Shown here: piece after piece, positions 25,201 through 37,101 of the stretch
How the letters are laid out: each line of letters begins with the position of its first letter
Position numbering within the stretch: the first letter of the stretch is position 1
Origin: Blasia pusilla
Taxonomy: Eukaryota > Marchantiophyta > Marchantiopsida > Blasiales
Length of the DNA stretch: 64,000 bases
Reading direction: 5' to 3'
Assembly (NCBI GenBank): GCA_050084515.1
Contig: CM114274.1
Location: 24,986,001-25,050,000 of the forward strand
Program-made: the position numbers and the translations under genes
Notes under the pieces: generated by a model
Database searches by the model: none
What the model was told of the DNA's origin: nothing
What the model saw: only the letters and a program-made list of their open reading frames with translations

Positions 25201-26220
25201 CCTGGTCACTTGAGACTTAGTTGTGGATCCTGGTTTGTGACCTACAGTCAAAAAGTGCTTCTATCAAACCCCGATCAGACACCTCATCCAAACCACAGGA
25301 CTGCAACATGACTCATCCAAGGCAATTCAATCCTGACCTCTGACTAGTCAGCAACAGGCAGACTTGACTCCATGGATGGAAGAGTCAGTTGCACCCAGGA
25401 GAGATCTCTGAGTCTCTCCCAACAATTTGCTGATTTCTGGAATGGTGTGCCTCTACAAACCTGAGCCATTCTATAATAAATTTACAATGCTATACTCAAG
25501 AATCTACTAGTCATGACAGGTGTCCTGTTCACACCTAGTCATCTAACAAACCTGAATGGAGGGTGAGAACATGGAGAGACATCACTCGAAGAGCCAGCTT
25601 AATAAGAGAACTTCGTAATGATCCATTCTTATCCATCAGTATGCAAAGTATGGCACCCCGAAAGGAAGATCCCAGAGAGGGCAAGAGAGCAAAAGTTTCA
25701 AACGGTGTCCTTTCTACTCGCAGATACTTTTGTATTACACATTTTGGAGCTCATGGTCCGAGTTCTTAAATGCATGAGAATATGAAAATAAAAAGAACCC
25801 CTCTGTTCACTGGAAGGCATCCAAACATGTAAACGATTACTTTTCTTTCAGGACTACTGTAGTTTATTTTTGAATTAGAAAGTAGTTGTGGCTATTTTCT
25901 TGACCTAAACATGGAAAGGCACTCCTAGAAGACTGCAAAATGATGAAAGGTAGAAGGCTAAGAAGAATTTTAAATTGCTCTTTTTACTTTTCTGCCCGTG
26001 AATTTCATAAGTGGCTGCTATTCTAAGATATTAAGGGAAATCTTGGAGGCAAGAACAAACCTGCAATGCCTGCACAGTGCAGATGAATATGAAAGATGTA
26101 AAGATCCACAGTAAAACGTCCTCATGAAGGAGTAATAGCCTATAATCCACTCAGAAGACAAAAAGGTCACTTGTTGGTCAGTCTCACATTTGGTGACATT
26201 CAAATGCACAAAAGAAGATA
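22260..26220. other. Non-coding DNA, nothing recognised
   Basis: Open frames are short and unlike known families on both strands. Only local structure was seen: a CCCGTT triplet repeat near 23200 and a short perfect hairpin at 24339-24365. Confidence 0.4.
24339..24365. repeat. 10 bp perfect hairpin
   Basis: AGCCTGCACC at 24339-24348 is complementary to GGTGCAGGCT at 24356-24365 with a 7-base loop. It stands alone in non-coding DNA. Confidence 0.7.
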
Positions 26221-26232
26221 CTTTAATTAAGA

Positions 26233-27530
26233 AGTAGTGTCTGCTGTGGTCTTGCGACCATAGACCCAGTGCCCTGATTGGACAGTCCTGGTAACTGGGA
26301 AAGATCCAGAACGAGGAACAAGAATTGAATAACATAGCATTTAAGAGGAGCGAAAGTCTCTCTTAGTGTATAGTGAGTGATCACCTCATTCAGAGTAAGA
26401 AGATAGGAAACATATAAAGAATGCACCATACTAATACATCCTTTGCATGAGAGAGACTGTACTCATTAAGTAGTGCATGTCGTAGCCTTGCAACCATAGC
26501 CCCGTGCCCTGGTTGGACGGTGCTCGAGACCGGGATGGTTATAGAATTGCATGAGAGAGACTGTAGTGATGAAGTAGTGCATGTTGTAGCCTTGCGACCA
26601 TACACCACGCGCCCTGGTTGGACGGTGCTTGAGAGAGAGAGACTGCAGTCATTAAAGGGCTGATTCCATGGACACCCGTGGAGGTCACGGCCACCCATTT
26701 TCTGTACCCAAAACGGTTATCCGATGGTGTATGGAGAAAAAACTTTTGGTCTCACCTAAGTATTTTCAGTCCTCCATTAAATAAGGTCGCAAGGACGCTG
26801 GGCCAATTCTGCGCCCAAAAGTTTTGAGCAAGAAAATTTAGCGACCCTCTATGGTCGCCGCAACGCTGCACACATAGAATCAAGCCCTAAGTAGTGCCTG
26901 TCCTAGGCTTGCGACCATAGACCTCACGCCCTGGTTAGACGGTGCTTGAGACTGGGATGTATGTAGAGAGAGGAAGAAGTGAAGAAGGTACAATATGAGG
27001 GGAGGGAGACACTCTCATATAGTGAGAGTGCTGAACAAACAACGTGTTCGTGTGGAGCTTCCAAGTGTCAACCAAGAAAATCTTCACCACACCATCTACT
27101 TTACCTGATTGGGATCCCCAATAGACATTACTTACCAGTGCAGCAGCTTTGAGCAATGAATCAAGGCTACTGAATGTGTTGAACAATTCTGGTGTTACCA
27201 GCTTAGCAAGGCTACTGAGGGAGAGAGAGAGACTGAACTCATTATGTAGTGCCTGTCATAGCCTTGCGACCATAGACCCCACACCCTGGTTGGACAGTGC
27301 TTGGGACTGGGAGAGACAGAGAGACAGAGAGAGGAACTATATGGGACCATATGAGACTGTACTCATTAAGTAGTGCCTGTCATAGCTTTGCGACCATAGA
27401 CCCCGCGCCCTGGTTGGACGGTGCTTGAGACTGGGATGGGTGTAGGGAGAGAAGCAAGTGAAGATGGGACCATATGAGAGAGACTGTACTCATTAAGTAG
27501 TGCCTGTCGTACCCTTGCGAGAGAGAGAGA
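26233..27530. repeat. Array of a ~125 bp repeat unit, seven copies
   Basis: A core of AAGTAGTGCCTGTCATAGCC, then TTGCGACCATAGACC, CGCCCTGGTTGGACGGTGC and GAGACTGGGAT recurs at about 26233, 26467, 26571, 26889, 27244, 27369 and 27496; the last copy is cut short by a GA microsatellite. The best-preserved neighbours are 125-127 bases apart. GA-rich microsatellite links the copies. The array lies just downstream of the 3' end of the LNK-like gene. The origin of the unit is not recognised. Confidence 0.85.
26656..26887. mobile_element. MITE, 232 bp, TAA target duplication (Harbinger-like)
   Basis: The element starts AGGGCTGATTC and ends GAATCAAGCCC, giving near-perfect terminal inverted repeats of about 10-11 bases. 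TAA precedes it (26653-26655) and TAA follows it (26888-26890). Sibling array units read CATTAAGTAGTGCC without interruption (for example near 27365 and 27492), so the empty site is present in the same window. A 3-base TAA/TTA duplication is typical of PIF/Harbinger-type elements. It has no coding capacity. Confidence 0.85.
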
Positions 27531-27743
27531 GAGGAACTATCATGAGAATAAAAGCACACTGCAATCAACTGACCTTGCTATCCATGTCCAGGGCTTCAAG
27601 AATCTTCACTTCCTATCACCGAAATGAAGTTGATCATCGTAGACTCAGTTGGATGAGTACAGTTCCATTTGGAAAACAATCACTCGCAGTTTTCTGATAG
27701 CGGGCATAATGTGGAAAACCAATGGTATGGATTCATCGTAGCA

Positions 27744-30700
27744 TTATTGAGCTGAGATGACATTGTCCAATCTCCCTGTTGAAAAGTTAGACCTCTCAAT
27801 CAGTGCAGACATTTGATCAAGTTTCTGTACACCATCCTGATGTGTTGATGGCAAAAGATGGACAGTATCTTCAGGGGTACATGCTGCCGAATTGCTTCCC
27901 GAAAATGCCTGCTCAATGTCAGTTGTGGCCTTGTATTGGCTATTATGCGCTACTTCTTGGACTTCAGCTTTGGTACCTGCCCGGATCTGAATTATGTCAG
28001 GCACAAAGCTGTTGCCACTGTGCTGAGGCATGTCCACCAACAACTCCATCCCCGTATCACCTGCCTCCCCATATGTCATATCTTGAGGATTGAGTACCCC
28101 TTCACAGCCACCTGCTGTTGAGCTGGAAGGGCAATTAAGTCGGACTTTGTTTCGCATGGTGTGGCCAGCAGATGAGCAGCTTTCAGTTTGGACAGAAGGA
28201 ACAGGCGAGAGACCCTTTTCTTGTTCTGGTCGTGAACTTTGAGTGGTTGCAAAGCTCAACCCTGCTACATTCTCCCTTAAGCTCGAGAGAGGGAAACTAG
28301 TTGCATATCGGGGGTCAAAATTGTAACCTGCCAAAGCAGGCGCTCCATACCCATTCATAACGGGTAAAGGAGCCCACGTAGGGCCACTGCTCGACGTATC
28401 TTCAGATTTTACTACTCCTGGAAAAGGGGCAGGGGGACCTACCCAGTTGCCAGGGGGTAAAGCCGCAGTGGGCCACATCCAAGGAGACACGGGAGCTCCT
28501 ACTGGAAGCTGAGCTAGCCCCGGAAAGGACTGCATGTCATGTAAGTAAAGAGGTCCTGGCATATATTGTGGAGGTTTGTAGAAGAGAAGTTTAGCTATGG
28601 AACGGTCAATTGGATTTGTTTCTGTTTCCATCTCGCTGATGCTTGTGGCCCTGCACCAACCATCCAAGCGAAGCGTTCATCTAATATTCTTTCCAGACGA
28701 GACATAGAGCACATGGCTCGCGGATCATTCCAAAGCATGCAAATGCGACCACTTGTGCAGAGGTGGGAAGTGCTACTACTCAATTTGGAATCAAAGCTGA
28801 AAGTTCCCCTACAGTGGTATTGAAGAGAAGCGTTAAACACGAATATGGACATACATTCATCACAAATTTCGTGCTAGGAGATTCTTCTGATTTCGTCTGC
28901 CATCTCTTCATGTTTGCGGTGCGGCGGGACATAATTGAGAACAGTTCATATCTGGACTAGACACAAGGTAACGCACGAGCAATGATAGTGACATTACCTG
29001 GAACTTCTACAAGATGGGGGGTCACTGCCCGATGAAGATTCCATGGCATTTGCCCCACTCTGACGTTCTCCCGAACTCTGACTAGTACTCGCGTTATCTC
29101 CACCTGCCGCCCTTCTTTTCCTCGCGCTTCTGGCTAAGCGATACAATGCATTTCGTATGCACAACCTTGTACTTATGTCCAGCTGCAGGAAACACTTCGG
29201 CCGTTACAGCCTAGAAAACTGTAGAAGTCTATTCAATGATGGCTAGGCCTAACCGGATCCTAAGATCAACGGTCAACAAATTAGTCTACTCAGAAACTCA
29301 CAGTAAAATTAGACGTATGCACTTCTACGACCGCACAGGATACCATCAATTGACTTATTAGTATCTTCTTCCAGAATCTCGTTTGTGCCAACTATATCCA
29401 CTCTGCTATAAGTGATAACCTACACTTGTAGTAGAATCTGTTCATGGAAATCCGATGATTGTATGATAACTTAAAAGGAAAGAACTTCTACGAAACCAAA
29501 ATACTTGCTGTCTGATCACTTCTTGAGAATTAGTCCCCCAGGAAGAACCTAGAATCCTTCCATAAGACTAGACCATTTGCCAGCGTGAGATAAACAATGA
29601 GACGATCATGTAAAAGGAATTTCGGAGTCTAGGTGGCTGGGAGTAAAGCAACTTGTAAGAGAAATTCACAAACTGACCATACAAATCTAAATCTCTCCTG
29701 AAGAGTGCTTTCGGAAAGGGAAAATGCCAGATTTATGGCTCAATTGCTTGTAAACTGTCAAAAGGAAAGAGGACCGGGGATTAAGACTGCAGAACTTCAC
29801 TTTAGCGACTTAACAAGAAGACTTTGATTCACTGCTTCTTAATCAACTGAGTTGAGAGTCTACAGTCCAGTTAGCTGGGCGTTTAGGAAGTGGGAACAGC
29901 TTACACGTGAAATGGTCATCTCCAGCTGACGAAGTACTGAACCTTCAAGTGAAGAATCCTCCTCATCTCCATCACTGTTGGCTGATGGACCAGCCCCATC
30001 TGATCCGAGGTGCATTTCATCACCGTTCATGGTGGGTTTTCGTTGCCCATCAACAAATCCCGTTAAAAGTCTGCCTGTTTGAGGCGCTACGACTCCTTGT
30101 GACATTGCCTGCGGTTGCTTTGGGAACAAAAATGGTTCCATGGACCCAACACATTGAGATGCAAGAAGCTGTTGCTGTTGCTGCTCTACAGCGATCCTCG
30201 CTTGCATCTGCTGCCGCCATCGCAATTTCTCTAACTTCTCTTGAGGTGTCATACTTAAACTGCTGGGTGGTAGGCGACCGGCACCATCATATGTTGGCCG
30301 AAGTTGAGGCTGCTGTTGTTGTTCGCTTGGTGGGGGTCCTTGGACGCGAACCTTGGGAACCAGAGGGCTAGGCTGCGATAGACCCTGTGGATGTGGTGGC
30401 TTTGGAAGTTGGACGCCAGATTGCTGGAGATCAACGAACATTGGTTGAGGGTACTGCATATGTAACATGGACTTTGGAGAACAAGATGGCATATTTGGCA
30501 TGTGCTGAATGGGATATCCTATCTGTATATAAGGGATATTTTGAGGCATTTGGAACGGGTGAGGGACACCTAAGAGCCCAGGTCCTGTGGCCGGAGGGAA
30601 CACTCGGAGACCAGTAGGAGAAGGGATTTGTAAGTGCGATGGCGGACCAGACAGTCGCTGAGGGAGACTTTGAAGCTGCATCAAATCGGAATGGTGAGCA

Positions 30701-33684
30701 GCATGAGGCGGTCCTGGGGAGAGCTTCTTGTATGACGTGCTTTTCTTGAATCTGTCCTCACTGCGCTTTCGATTCACAGCATGTCGTCGTGCTCGGTGTG
30801 CCTGGAAAAAAAATGCAGCAAGTTTCTTTTTCTCACAATCGCAACCAAGACAGAAACCTGATAGCTTCGCTTTCCCACAGAAAAGCATGAAAACCAATCG
30901 CAGTCCTCTCCCTGTGAAATATGTACTGCACAAACACTAAGGCAAGACGATAGACCTTAAATCCGCCGAAGAGACGATTTAACTAGACAGGAAGTTGGAT
31001 TTTCAGTCCAATTCACTCTTTACAAAAGGAATTCAATTACAGACCGTGATGCTGTCGGGCTTCACGGTTTGGGGGAGTACTGATTGTTGGTTCTTCAGAA
31101 ACACGAAAGAGAAAAACGAAAGCCCAAACGTGACCAGCAGCACAGAGGTATGAATTCTACTGCCACTAAAGCTACAACCCTTGCGAAAGGAGGAGGATTG
31201 TATAATGATTTCACCCAAGACTCAAACGTCCTCCTATGCTAGTTAACCAAACCATGCGATCATAACTCCACAATCCTCGATCACACATATAGGATGACTA
31301 TAGCAGATTTGACCACAGCCTCGTTGCGATTGATCACGTGAACCGTAAGACAATATTTCAGACCGATACCAAACTAACATGGGAGATTGTAGCCCCGGAC
31401 TCCCATCAGTGGGACAAGAATTTCACGACTAATGATGGTAGAAACCCCGGATAGTGATATTAGGTCTTATTAAAGTTCATTAGGAAACAGGTTTGAATAC
31501 ATGACTCACCGATCACTGCAATGGGACAGCTATTCTTATGCATATTCAGTTACCAATTTATCGATTTTAACTCTAGACTTCTTGTCTCAATCAATTCAAT
31601 TCACCACAAGACAACAGAGAGGACGGTGACGAAGGTCACTCCCCAACCGTTGGAACCGTCCATCAAGCCCACAGAAAAGAAATTTCATCTCAGTTCGTCA
31701 CCAAGTAGTGAACGGCAATCCGCTCTCCAGAGAAGCAAACTCAAATGAAATGACATAACCAGAGGTACTTCAGAGACAATTGGGAGTAAACAAGTGCTAA
31801 ATGTTGTATAGCTCCCTCACCCACAACGAGTAACATCCATTGAGAAGGTTTGTACTGCAGACTTACCTCGCCAAAAAGTCCACATGTAATCCTGAAAGAG
31901 CAGTGGTCTTCAGACCACACATACCTGAGTGAGGCTGACTTTCTCACAGTCAGAAAAGGAAGGTGGAGATTGTCCTGTCTCTTCTGCCCTCTCCATCCCC
32001 GAAAGGATGTTCTCAGTTGACTGCCACAATATACGACTGGTCATTCAGGCGATAAAATAACCAATTCTCTTAATACTAGAGTGGTAGATGGAGGGATAAA
32101 CAACGGGTGCATCCGATATTGAATATTACAAACAAAGCCTCTCCTGTTTACAGAATCGGCACCCTGATCTTAAATCACAGATTTCTAGCGGAGAAAAGAG
32201 GACGAAACATACAATAGAAGGGCAGCCACAGACTGGACCAGCAAAAAATTGGCAATCAGAAGGCAGGAAACGAGAAAGGGCACATCGAGATCCAATTAGC
32301 GAATCCGTCAAGGATGCTGTCACAGACAATCAATCTTCAATCGTGGAGAACGAGCCTGACCATCAGCTTAGGAGACGACACGTATTTACTTCTTCAACTG
32401 ACCTGTTTCTTAATGGGGGGCAACTTCCAAGTGAATCAAAATCCGACAGCAGAATTACACGTCATTCAACGGAGGCAAGTAAGGACAGTTTGTGAGGCAA
32501 ACCCAAATATCAACATCAACACAGCATAGCCAATTAGATGGGACAGTGAGTAAACCTTGGCTCTCTGTGTTCCCTCGCTTTTGATTGATCGGGACACTCC
32601 TGGTTGCTGCTTCGGTTGCACGTTTGATGACTTCGGACTGTCGACATCAGGAGCTATGTTATCAAACTGGCCCGAGGGCTGGGCATCTTCCGCAGAGCGC
32701 ACTTTCCGAGGTGTTCCACTAGATACCGACTCGATCTTCTCATCCATCATATCTGCTTCCACCTTCACCACAGCTTGTTTTGCTTCTTCAGAAACTTGAG
32801 GAGGGTTTTCAAACTCCATTCCCGTGTCCGAGTCGCGGACAGGGTGTGTAGCCGAAGCTGGCCACTCTAAAGTCTCTGTGGTCACGGGCTCGAAGGAGGC
32901 GTCGTTGTTTCTGAGGTGTAAGTCGACGTGGTGAGTAGAACGACCAAAGAATATCCATGCAACCCAGGTACTTAAATCGTCAAAGCAACAATTGTAAAGC
33001 CAAGGTTTGAACTGTCACATGACACTAAAGCACAGGAAGGAATTTCGCAGAGATGTGAGTTGTGTACCGAAAGAGCTTGTCCATATCATTGTCATCCAGA
33101 CTACCGATATTCGCCCAGCCAAGGTCAAGTAAGCTCTCCGTCTTGCTTGCAGCGTTCTCGCTTTCAAATAGCTCTAGGCCTCCTGGTTCTGAACCCATTT
33201 CGGAATAGGAGAAGGGGTCAGTTACCATACTTCCGTCCTCCTCACCAACGAACAGATGCACATCTTCTGGAAGTATGCTTTGATCCTTGATCTGTTCGGG
33301 ACCGGTTAGATTATCTGTTTCTTGTGGGGCGGGTAGCTCATTGGAGTCGAACGCTTGAGACTCCACGGGAAGATCCACCACGCTTCCAAGATCGCTCCAC
33401 GAGCCCGTGTCCACTGCGGATGGTAACATGTCGTGCAGAGCAACCCCTCCCTTCGATCCATCCTCTTCTTCGCTGGTTGCGATTTCGGAATGCTCTTCGG
33501 ATCCTTCGGTGGGCGGCGAGGAGTCTTTGTTCGTGAACTCCGTACTACTAGGCGCACGTGGAAATTTTTTTCGGCGATCTGCAGTTGGTAACCAGGAGAT
33601 CGCGTTGGCGTTCGGGTCAGGAACCTCGTGGTCTCCATGGTTTTCGTTATCCCCGAATTCGTTCCACACCATGTCATCGAACTG
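27744..33684 (-). CDS. LNK-like (NIGHT LIGHT-INDUCIBLE AND CLOCK-REGULATED) protein
   Basis: Minus-strand exons 33684-33068, 32910-32556, 30801-29905, 29182-28998 and 28650-27744 join in phase with GT..AG borders, giving 986 residues from exon 2 onward. LNK hallmarks appear in order: FDDMVWNEFGDNENHGDHEV at the start, LGWANIGSLDDNDMDKLFRN across the first junction, SMTPQEKLEKLRWRQQMQAR near residue 510, LDISTRLCIRNALYRLARSA near residue 625, and NPIDRSIAKLLFYKP further on. LNK proteins are co-regulators that bind REVEILLE/MYB-like clock factors and link light to circadian output; that role is inferred by family. A basic stretch (RARRHAVNRKRS) after the second junction could be a nuclear signal. 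The N-terminal exon with the true ATG was not located; the first in-frame ATG seen is at 33672, inside the conserved FDDM motif. Confidence 0.9.
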
Positions 33685-33733
33685 CTGCAAGACACAACAG
33701 CAGAGTCTTGGTCAAAACAACCGCAAATGATAG

Positions 33734-33766
33734 GATCCCGAGTGGGCACAGTGCACACTCGGGATC
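33734..33766. repeat. 11 bp perfect hairpin upstream of LNK-like exon 2
   Basis: GATCCCGAGTG at 33734-33744 pairs exactly with CACTCGGGATC at 33756-33766 around an 11-base loop. It lies about 50-80 bases upstream of the acceptor of the first recognised exon, so probably inside the first intron. Confidence 0.8.
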
Positions 33767-36379
33767 TCTTACGAATATCTGGTGTAACATCAACACGCTG
33801 ACCTTCGCCCGCGCCTTCGGCAACACCACTACCATCGACTCCGCATCCAAGACTTGTAGCTTGCTGTCATCATTGAATGGGGACTGCGAGTATCGTACTA
33901 GAAGTCTTTCAGAAACCACCGCTACGCAACCATCCCACCAAACCTCGTAGAAACACTGAGGCACAACGTATGGATAAGGGGCGACCACGGATTACGAAAC
34001 ATGGACCACTTGGCGTCGGACAATATTACGCTGCGTAGACCCATGTTTCAAAGTTTTTACTTCCATTACATATTATACGACTTCATCAGGTGTCTGCACA
34101 CTTAGACTCGAGAGGACGCTAAGAACGCTATCGACCACGACCACAAGACTTCTTCGGCTTACTTACCGACCCAAGACGTCTTACTTAGTTGCTCTACTTA
34201 CAGACATCAAGCTCCGACTGGAAGCAACTCAGAACATGTTGGTTTAGTTTGACCAAAGCCGGCCCGACAGGTACCTGGCTTAAAGAAGACCATGTCGTCA
34301 GTGAGTTATCCTCTCCATCGAAGCCCCACAATGACATTCTTCGCAACTCAGTCTCTCACACCCTGGAGTTGTGGTTGACTGGCGGCTGGAGAAGAGGAAA
34401 AAAATGTTCCTTGAACAGCCTCTGCTCCGGTCGTTCGGTTCTCAAGAAATTCAACACTACCTTTTTAACAGCAACTCTATCACAAATCTGTGCGTCTCCT
34501 TCCCAATACCCTCTTCCGTGTGCCTGTGTTTGAGGCCAATAACTGATGGTACCCAGAACGCTGCTTCTCCGTCATCAATCGATAAAACTACTTGCTTGCG
34601 GAAATCTCAATCCGAGGAATAGCGTCTGCGCTGAAGATAAGGGGTAGGAAAAGCATAGAGTACCACGAGCAGTACTCGACACGAAGCTTGCGCGACCCGT
34701 CACCCCGAAGACACCACTACAAGGCCTAGTTCCGGGCCAAAGTGAAACACCTGTAGTCCCTATAGCGTCCCCAATGTTTACTCTGTTCATGTCCAACGTA
34801 CCAAGCAAGATCGGAGCCAACGAGGAATAGAATGAGCCCAGTGACCAGGCACTCCTACCCACCGCTAAATCCAATATTTTCCAATACTTTGCTTTGAGAT
34901 ACGTCCGACTCCTCAACTCCTTCGTGCAACCATCTACCTCCGAGCACTTAGTTTCGTAACGGTCGCTCTAAGATGTCCAGCGCATCTAAATTCAGGTGCC
35001 GCCTCGCTTCTCCGCTTGAAGCTTGTTGTGCTCTTCAACTGCACACACGATACAGTTCCCGATCAAAACACGGAAAACTGTTTCATCATGACAAACGTAG
35101 TTACTAGGCGATGCAAGGACTAGACCTTAATGGAGAGTGCAGTAAGCACATAGTAGTAACTCCAAGCAAGTATGTGATGCCTACATCTAAAGCAAGCAAC
35201 ACCGTCAGGACGAAGTGGTTGACAGAAAATCCATGAGGAGATACGCTACGACTAGCTATGGCAAGTACGAACGAAGTTTACGAGGAGTACACAGCGCAAA
35301 CTCTGCATCTTGACCTGATCAAACCTCTTGATCCACCATGAACGAAAAACAAGGTCAGGACAGGAGAATACAGAGCTCCTTTCCGACAAGCTCTTAGATC
35401 GGGTATCACACCAATACCAAAGGAATATTTCTCTACAACCTGTCGTAGGTCTAAGATTCCAAAAGAACGACCAGTACTACTGATGAGTACAATCTCTCCC
35501 TCAAACGCAAATCGACGATAAGATGTACAAAATCCACACGATGAAGTTCTTCCGCTAGCTTGAAGCGTCCTAATAAACATCACCATCACTCCAGGGCCCC
35601 TATTTACAATCTTTCTACGTCCTTTCAATATCGATTCGGTGTTGTTTCAAGGGTCTTCGTCTAACAGGAAACGTCGGTAGGGAAACAAAATCTTCCGACC
35701 ATCACACAAAGGCTCCCCAGCACATAACACAACGTACAAATGAGTCGTCCGTGTCCTCCTGTTGTTCTCCACATTCGCCAGCATACGCTTGCGGAGAGAC
35801 AGGACGTCGATCTCGCAGAGAAGGTCGTTGGAGTCCAATTATTCACGCTAAGACTGCGAAATTTTCGGGAATCGATCCGCTCCTTCTCTTTGCGCGTTTC
35901 TCTCTCTCTCCCTCTCCCTCTCTCACCTGTCCTCTCTCCCCTCCCCTCCCCTCCTCCTCTCCTCTTCTCTCCTCTCCTTCGAGTGTAGCGAAACTCGGCT
36001 AGGAAGAGGGTTGTGCAAGCATTCGCGACGGAGGTACATGGTAAAGCATGACCGGAGTTTGCCATGGATGATGGGGTAGCGTCATGCCCGCCCGCATCCC
36101 CATCCATCTGCCCGAGGGAAATAGGAACAGTAATCAGGCTGCGAAAAGCAATTAGACACGTATGATTATCCGCTAAGCTTGACGGGTTCACCTCATAGGC
36201 TCTCACGGGCAAGCCTTTAGGACCATCTAATTATAGGTTAACAAAGCCCGTGCTGGAGAACTGTGACGAGAGCATGTGGCGGTTCGGCAGATGGTATGCG
36301 AGCCCATAAATTGCGAACTGTTAACGGAGTAGAGCTCAAGTGAAGGCACACAGGCGATCAAAAGTCATCCTCTCTACGA

Positions 36380-36385
36380 CACGTG
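36380..36385. promoter_or_regulatory. G-box CACGTG (1 of 3)
   Basis: A palindromic CACGTG core upstream of the LNK-like gene. G-boxes bind bHLH and bZIP light-signalling factors in plants. Function here is inferred from position only. Confidence 0.45.
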
Positions 36386-36453
36386 GATCCCGATCCACTG
36401 GATGGGCGCGTCCCTGTCCTTATCACGCGACTGCCAGCCACCACATTTCTCCC

Positions 36454-36459
36454 CACGTG
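36454..36459. promoter_or_regulatory. G-box CACGTG (2 of 3), extended CCACGTGG
   Basis: An eight-base palindrome CCACGTGG, the strongest of the three G-box cores, 74 bases from the first. Confidence 0.5.
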
Positions 36460-37095
36460 GACAGCCGGATCTCCAACATGTGGCTCCGAAGCACCCTGAC
36501 CCACCCCTCCGGGAGTGCGGCCTCCGTATCATTTGCTCGCTTACCGTTGGCCCCAAACGCTCTGGGATTCTCCCCGTCATTCTGACCGTCAACTTCGTCC
36601 CCCTTCTCGTCTCCGCCGAGAGCCCGAGTCTACTCTCCACGCCTCCGCAGGTTCAATAGTCGACGTCAGACTGACCTGCTTAGTTGCACTGTGCCCGGTT
36701 TGCTGACCACCGCATGCCACAACCTTCTTGGATCCCACACAACGAATGGACGGCAGCGGACGGAGACTCGATGGCCATCCGAGTGTGCGGTCCGACGGAC
36801 GAAATTCCACCCCCTCGCGTGAGGACCACATAGTCCCGGGCTGATCTCCGCCTCTCCTCCCTACAAGAACACGCTAGTACTAGAACATACACCTCCCCCC
36901 GGCTTCCGAAGCAGCGGGCTAATGCCGACGACGGATTGGTTTCCAGTTACATGTGGCTCGAAACGTCTGCGGCTGGATTTCGTGGGCCCGGGTCCGATGT
37001 ACTTATGTGTCATTGCTCCCTGCGAGGCCGGGCAAGTTGCGCTCTGAGACCTGACAGATCGCGCGGGCAGCCTGGCAAGGGCAGGGGAGGATAAC

Positions 37096-37101
37096 CACGT
37101 G
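37096..37101. promoter_or_regulatory. G-box CACGTG (3 of 3)
   Basis: CCACGTGA context in the GC-rich upstream segment. Distance to the LNK-like start is unknown because its first exon is not placed. Confidence 0.4.

Noticed and set aside
26233-27530. The repeat core read on the minus strand contains TATGGTCGCAAGGCT, which matches a conserved 18S rRNA stretch
   Set aside because: The match is only about 15 bases and the flanks do not continue as rRNA; treated as coincidence.
33674-33988. Minus-strand 104-codon frame as the first exon of the LNK-like gene
   Set aside because: No LNK-type N-terminal motif, no suitable donor, and it overlaps the acceptor of exon 2.
35661-36212. Minus-strand 183-codon frame
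   Set aside because: Gly/Arg/Glu low complexity from the purine/pyrimidine tract; no family resemblance.
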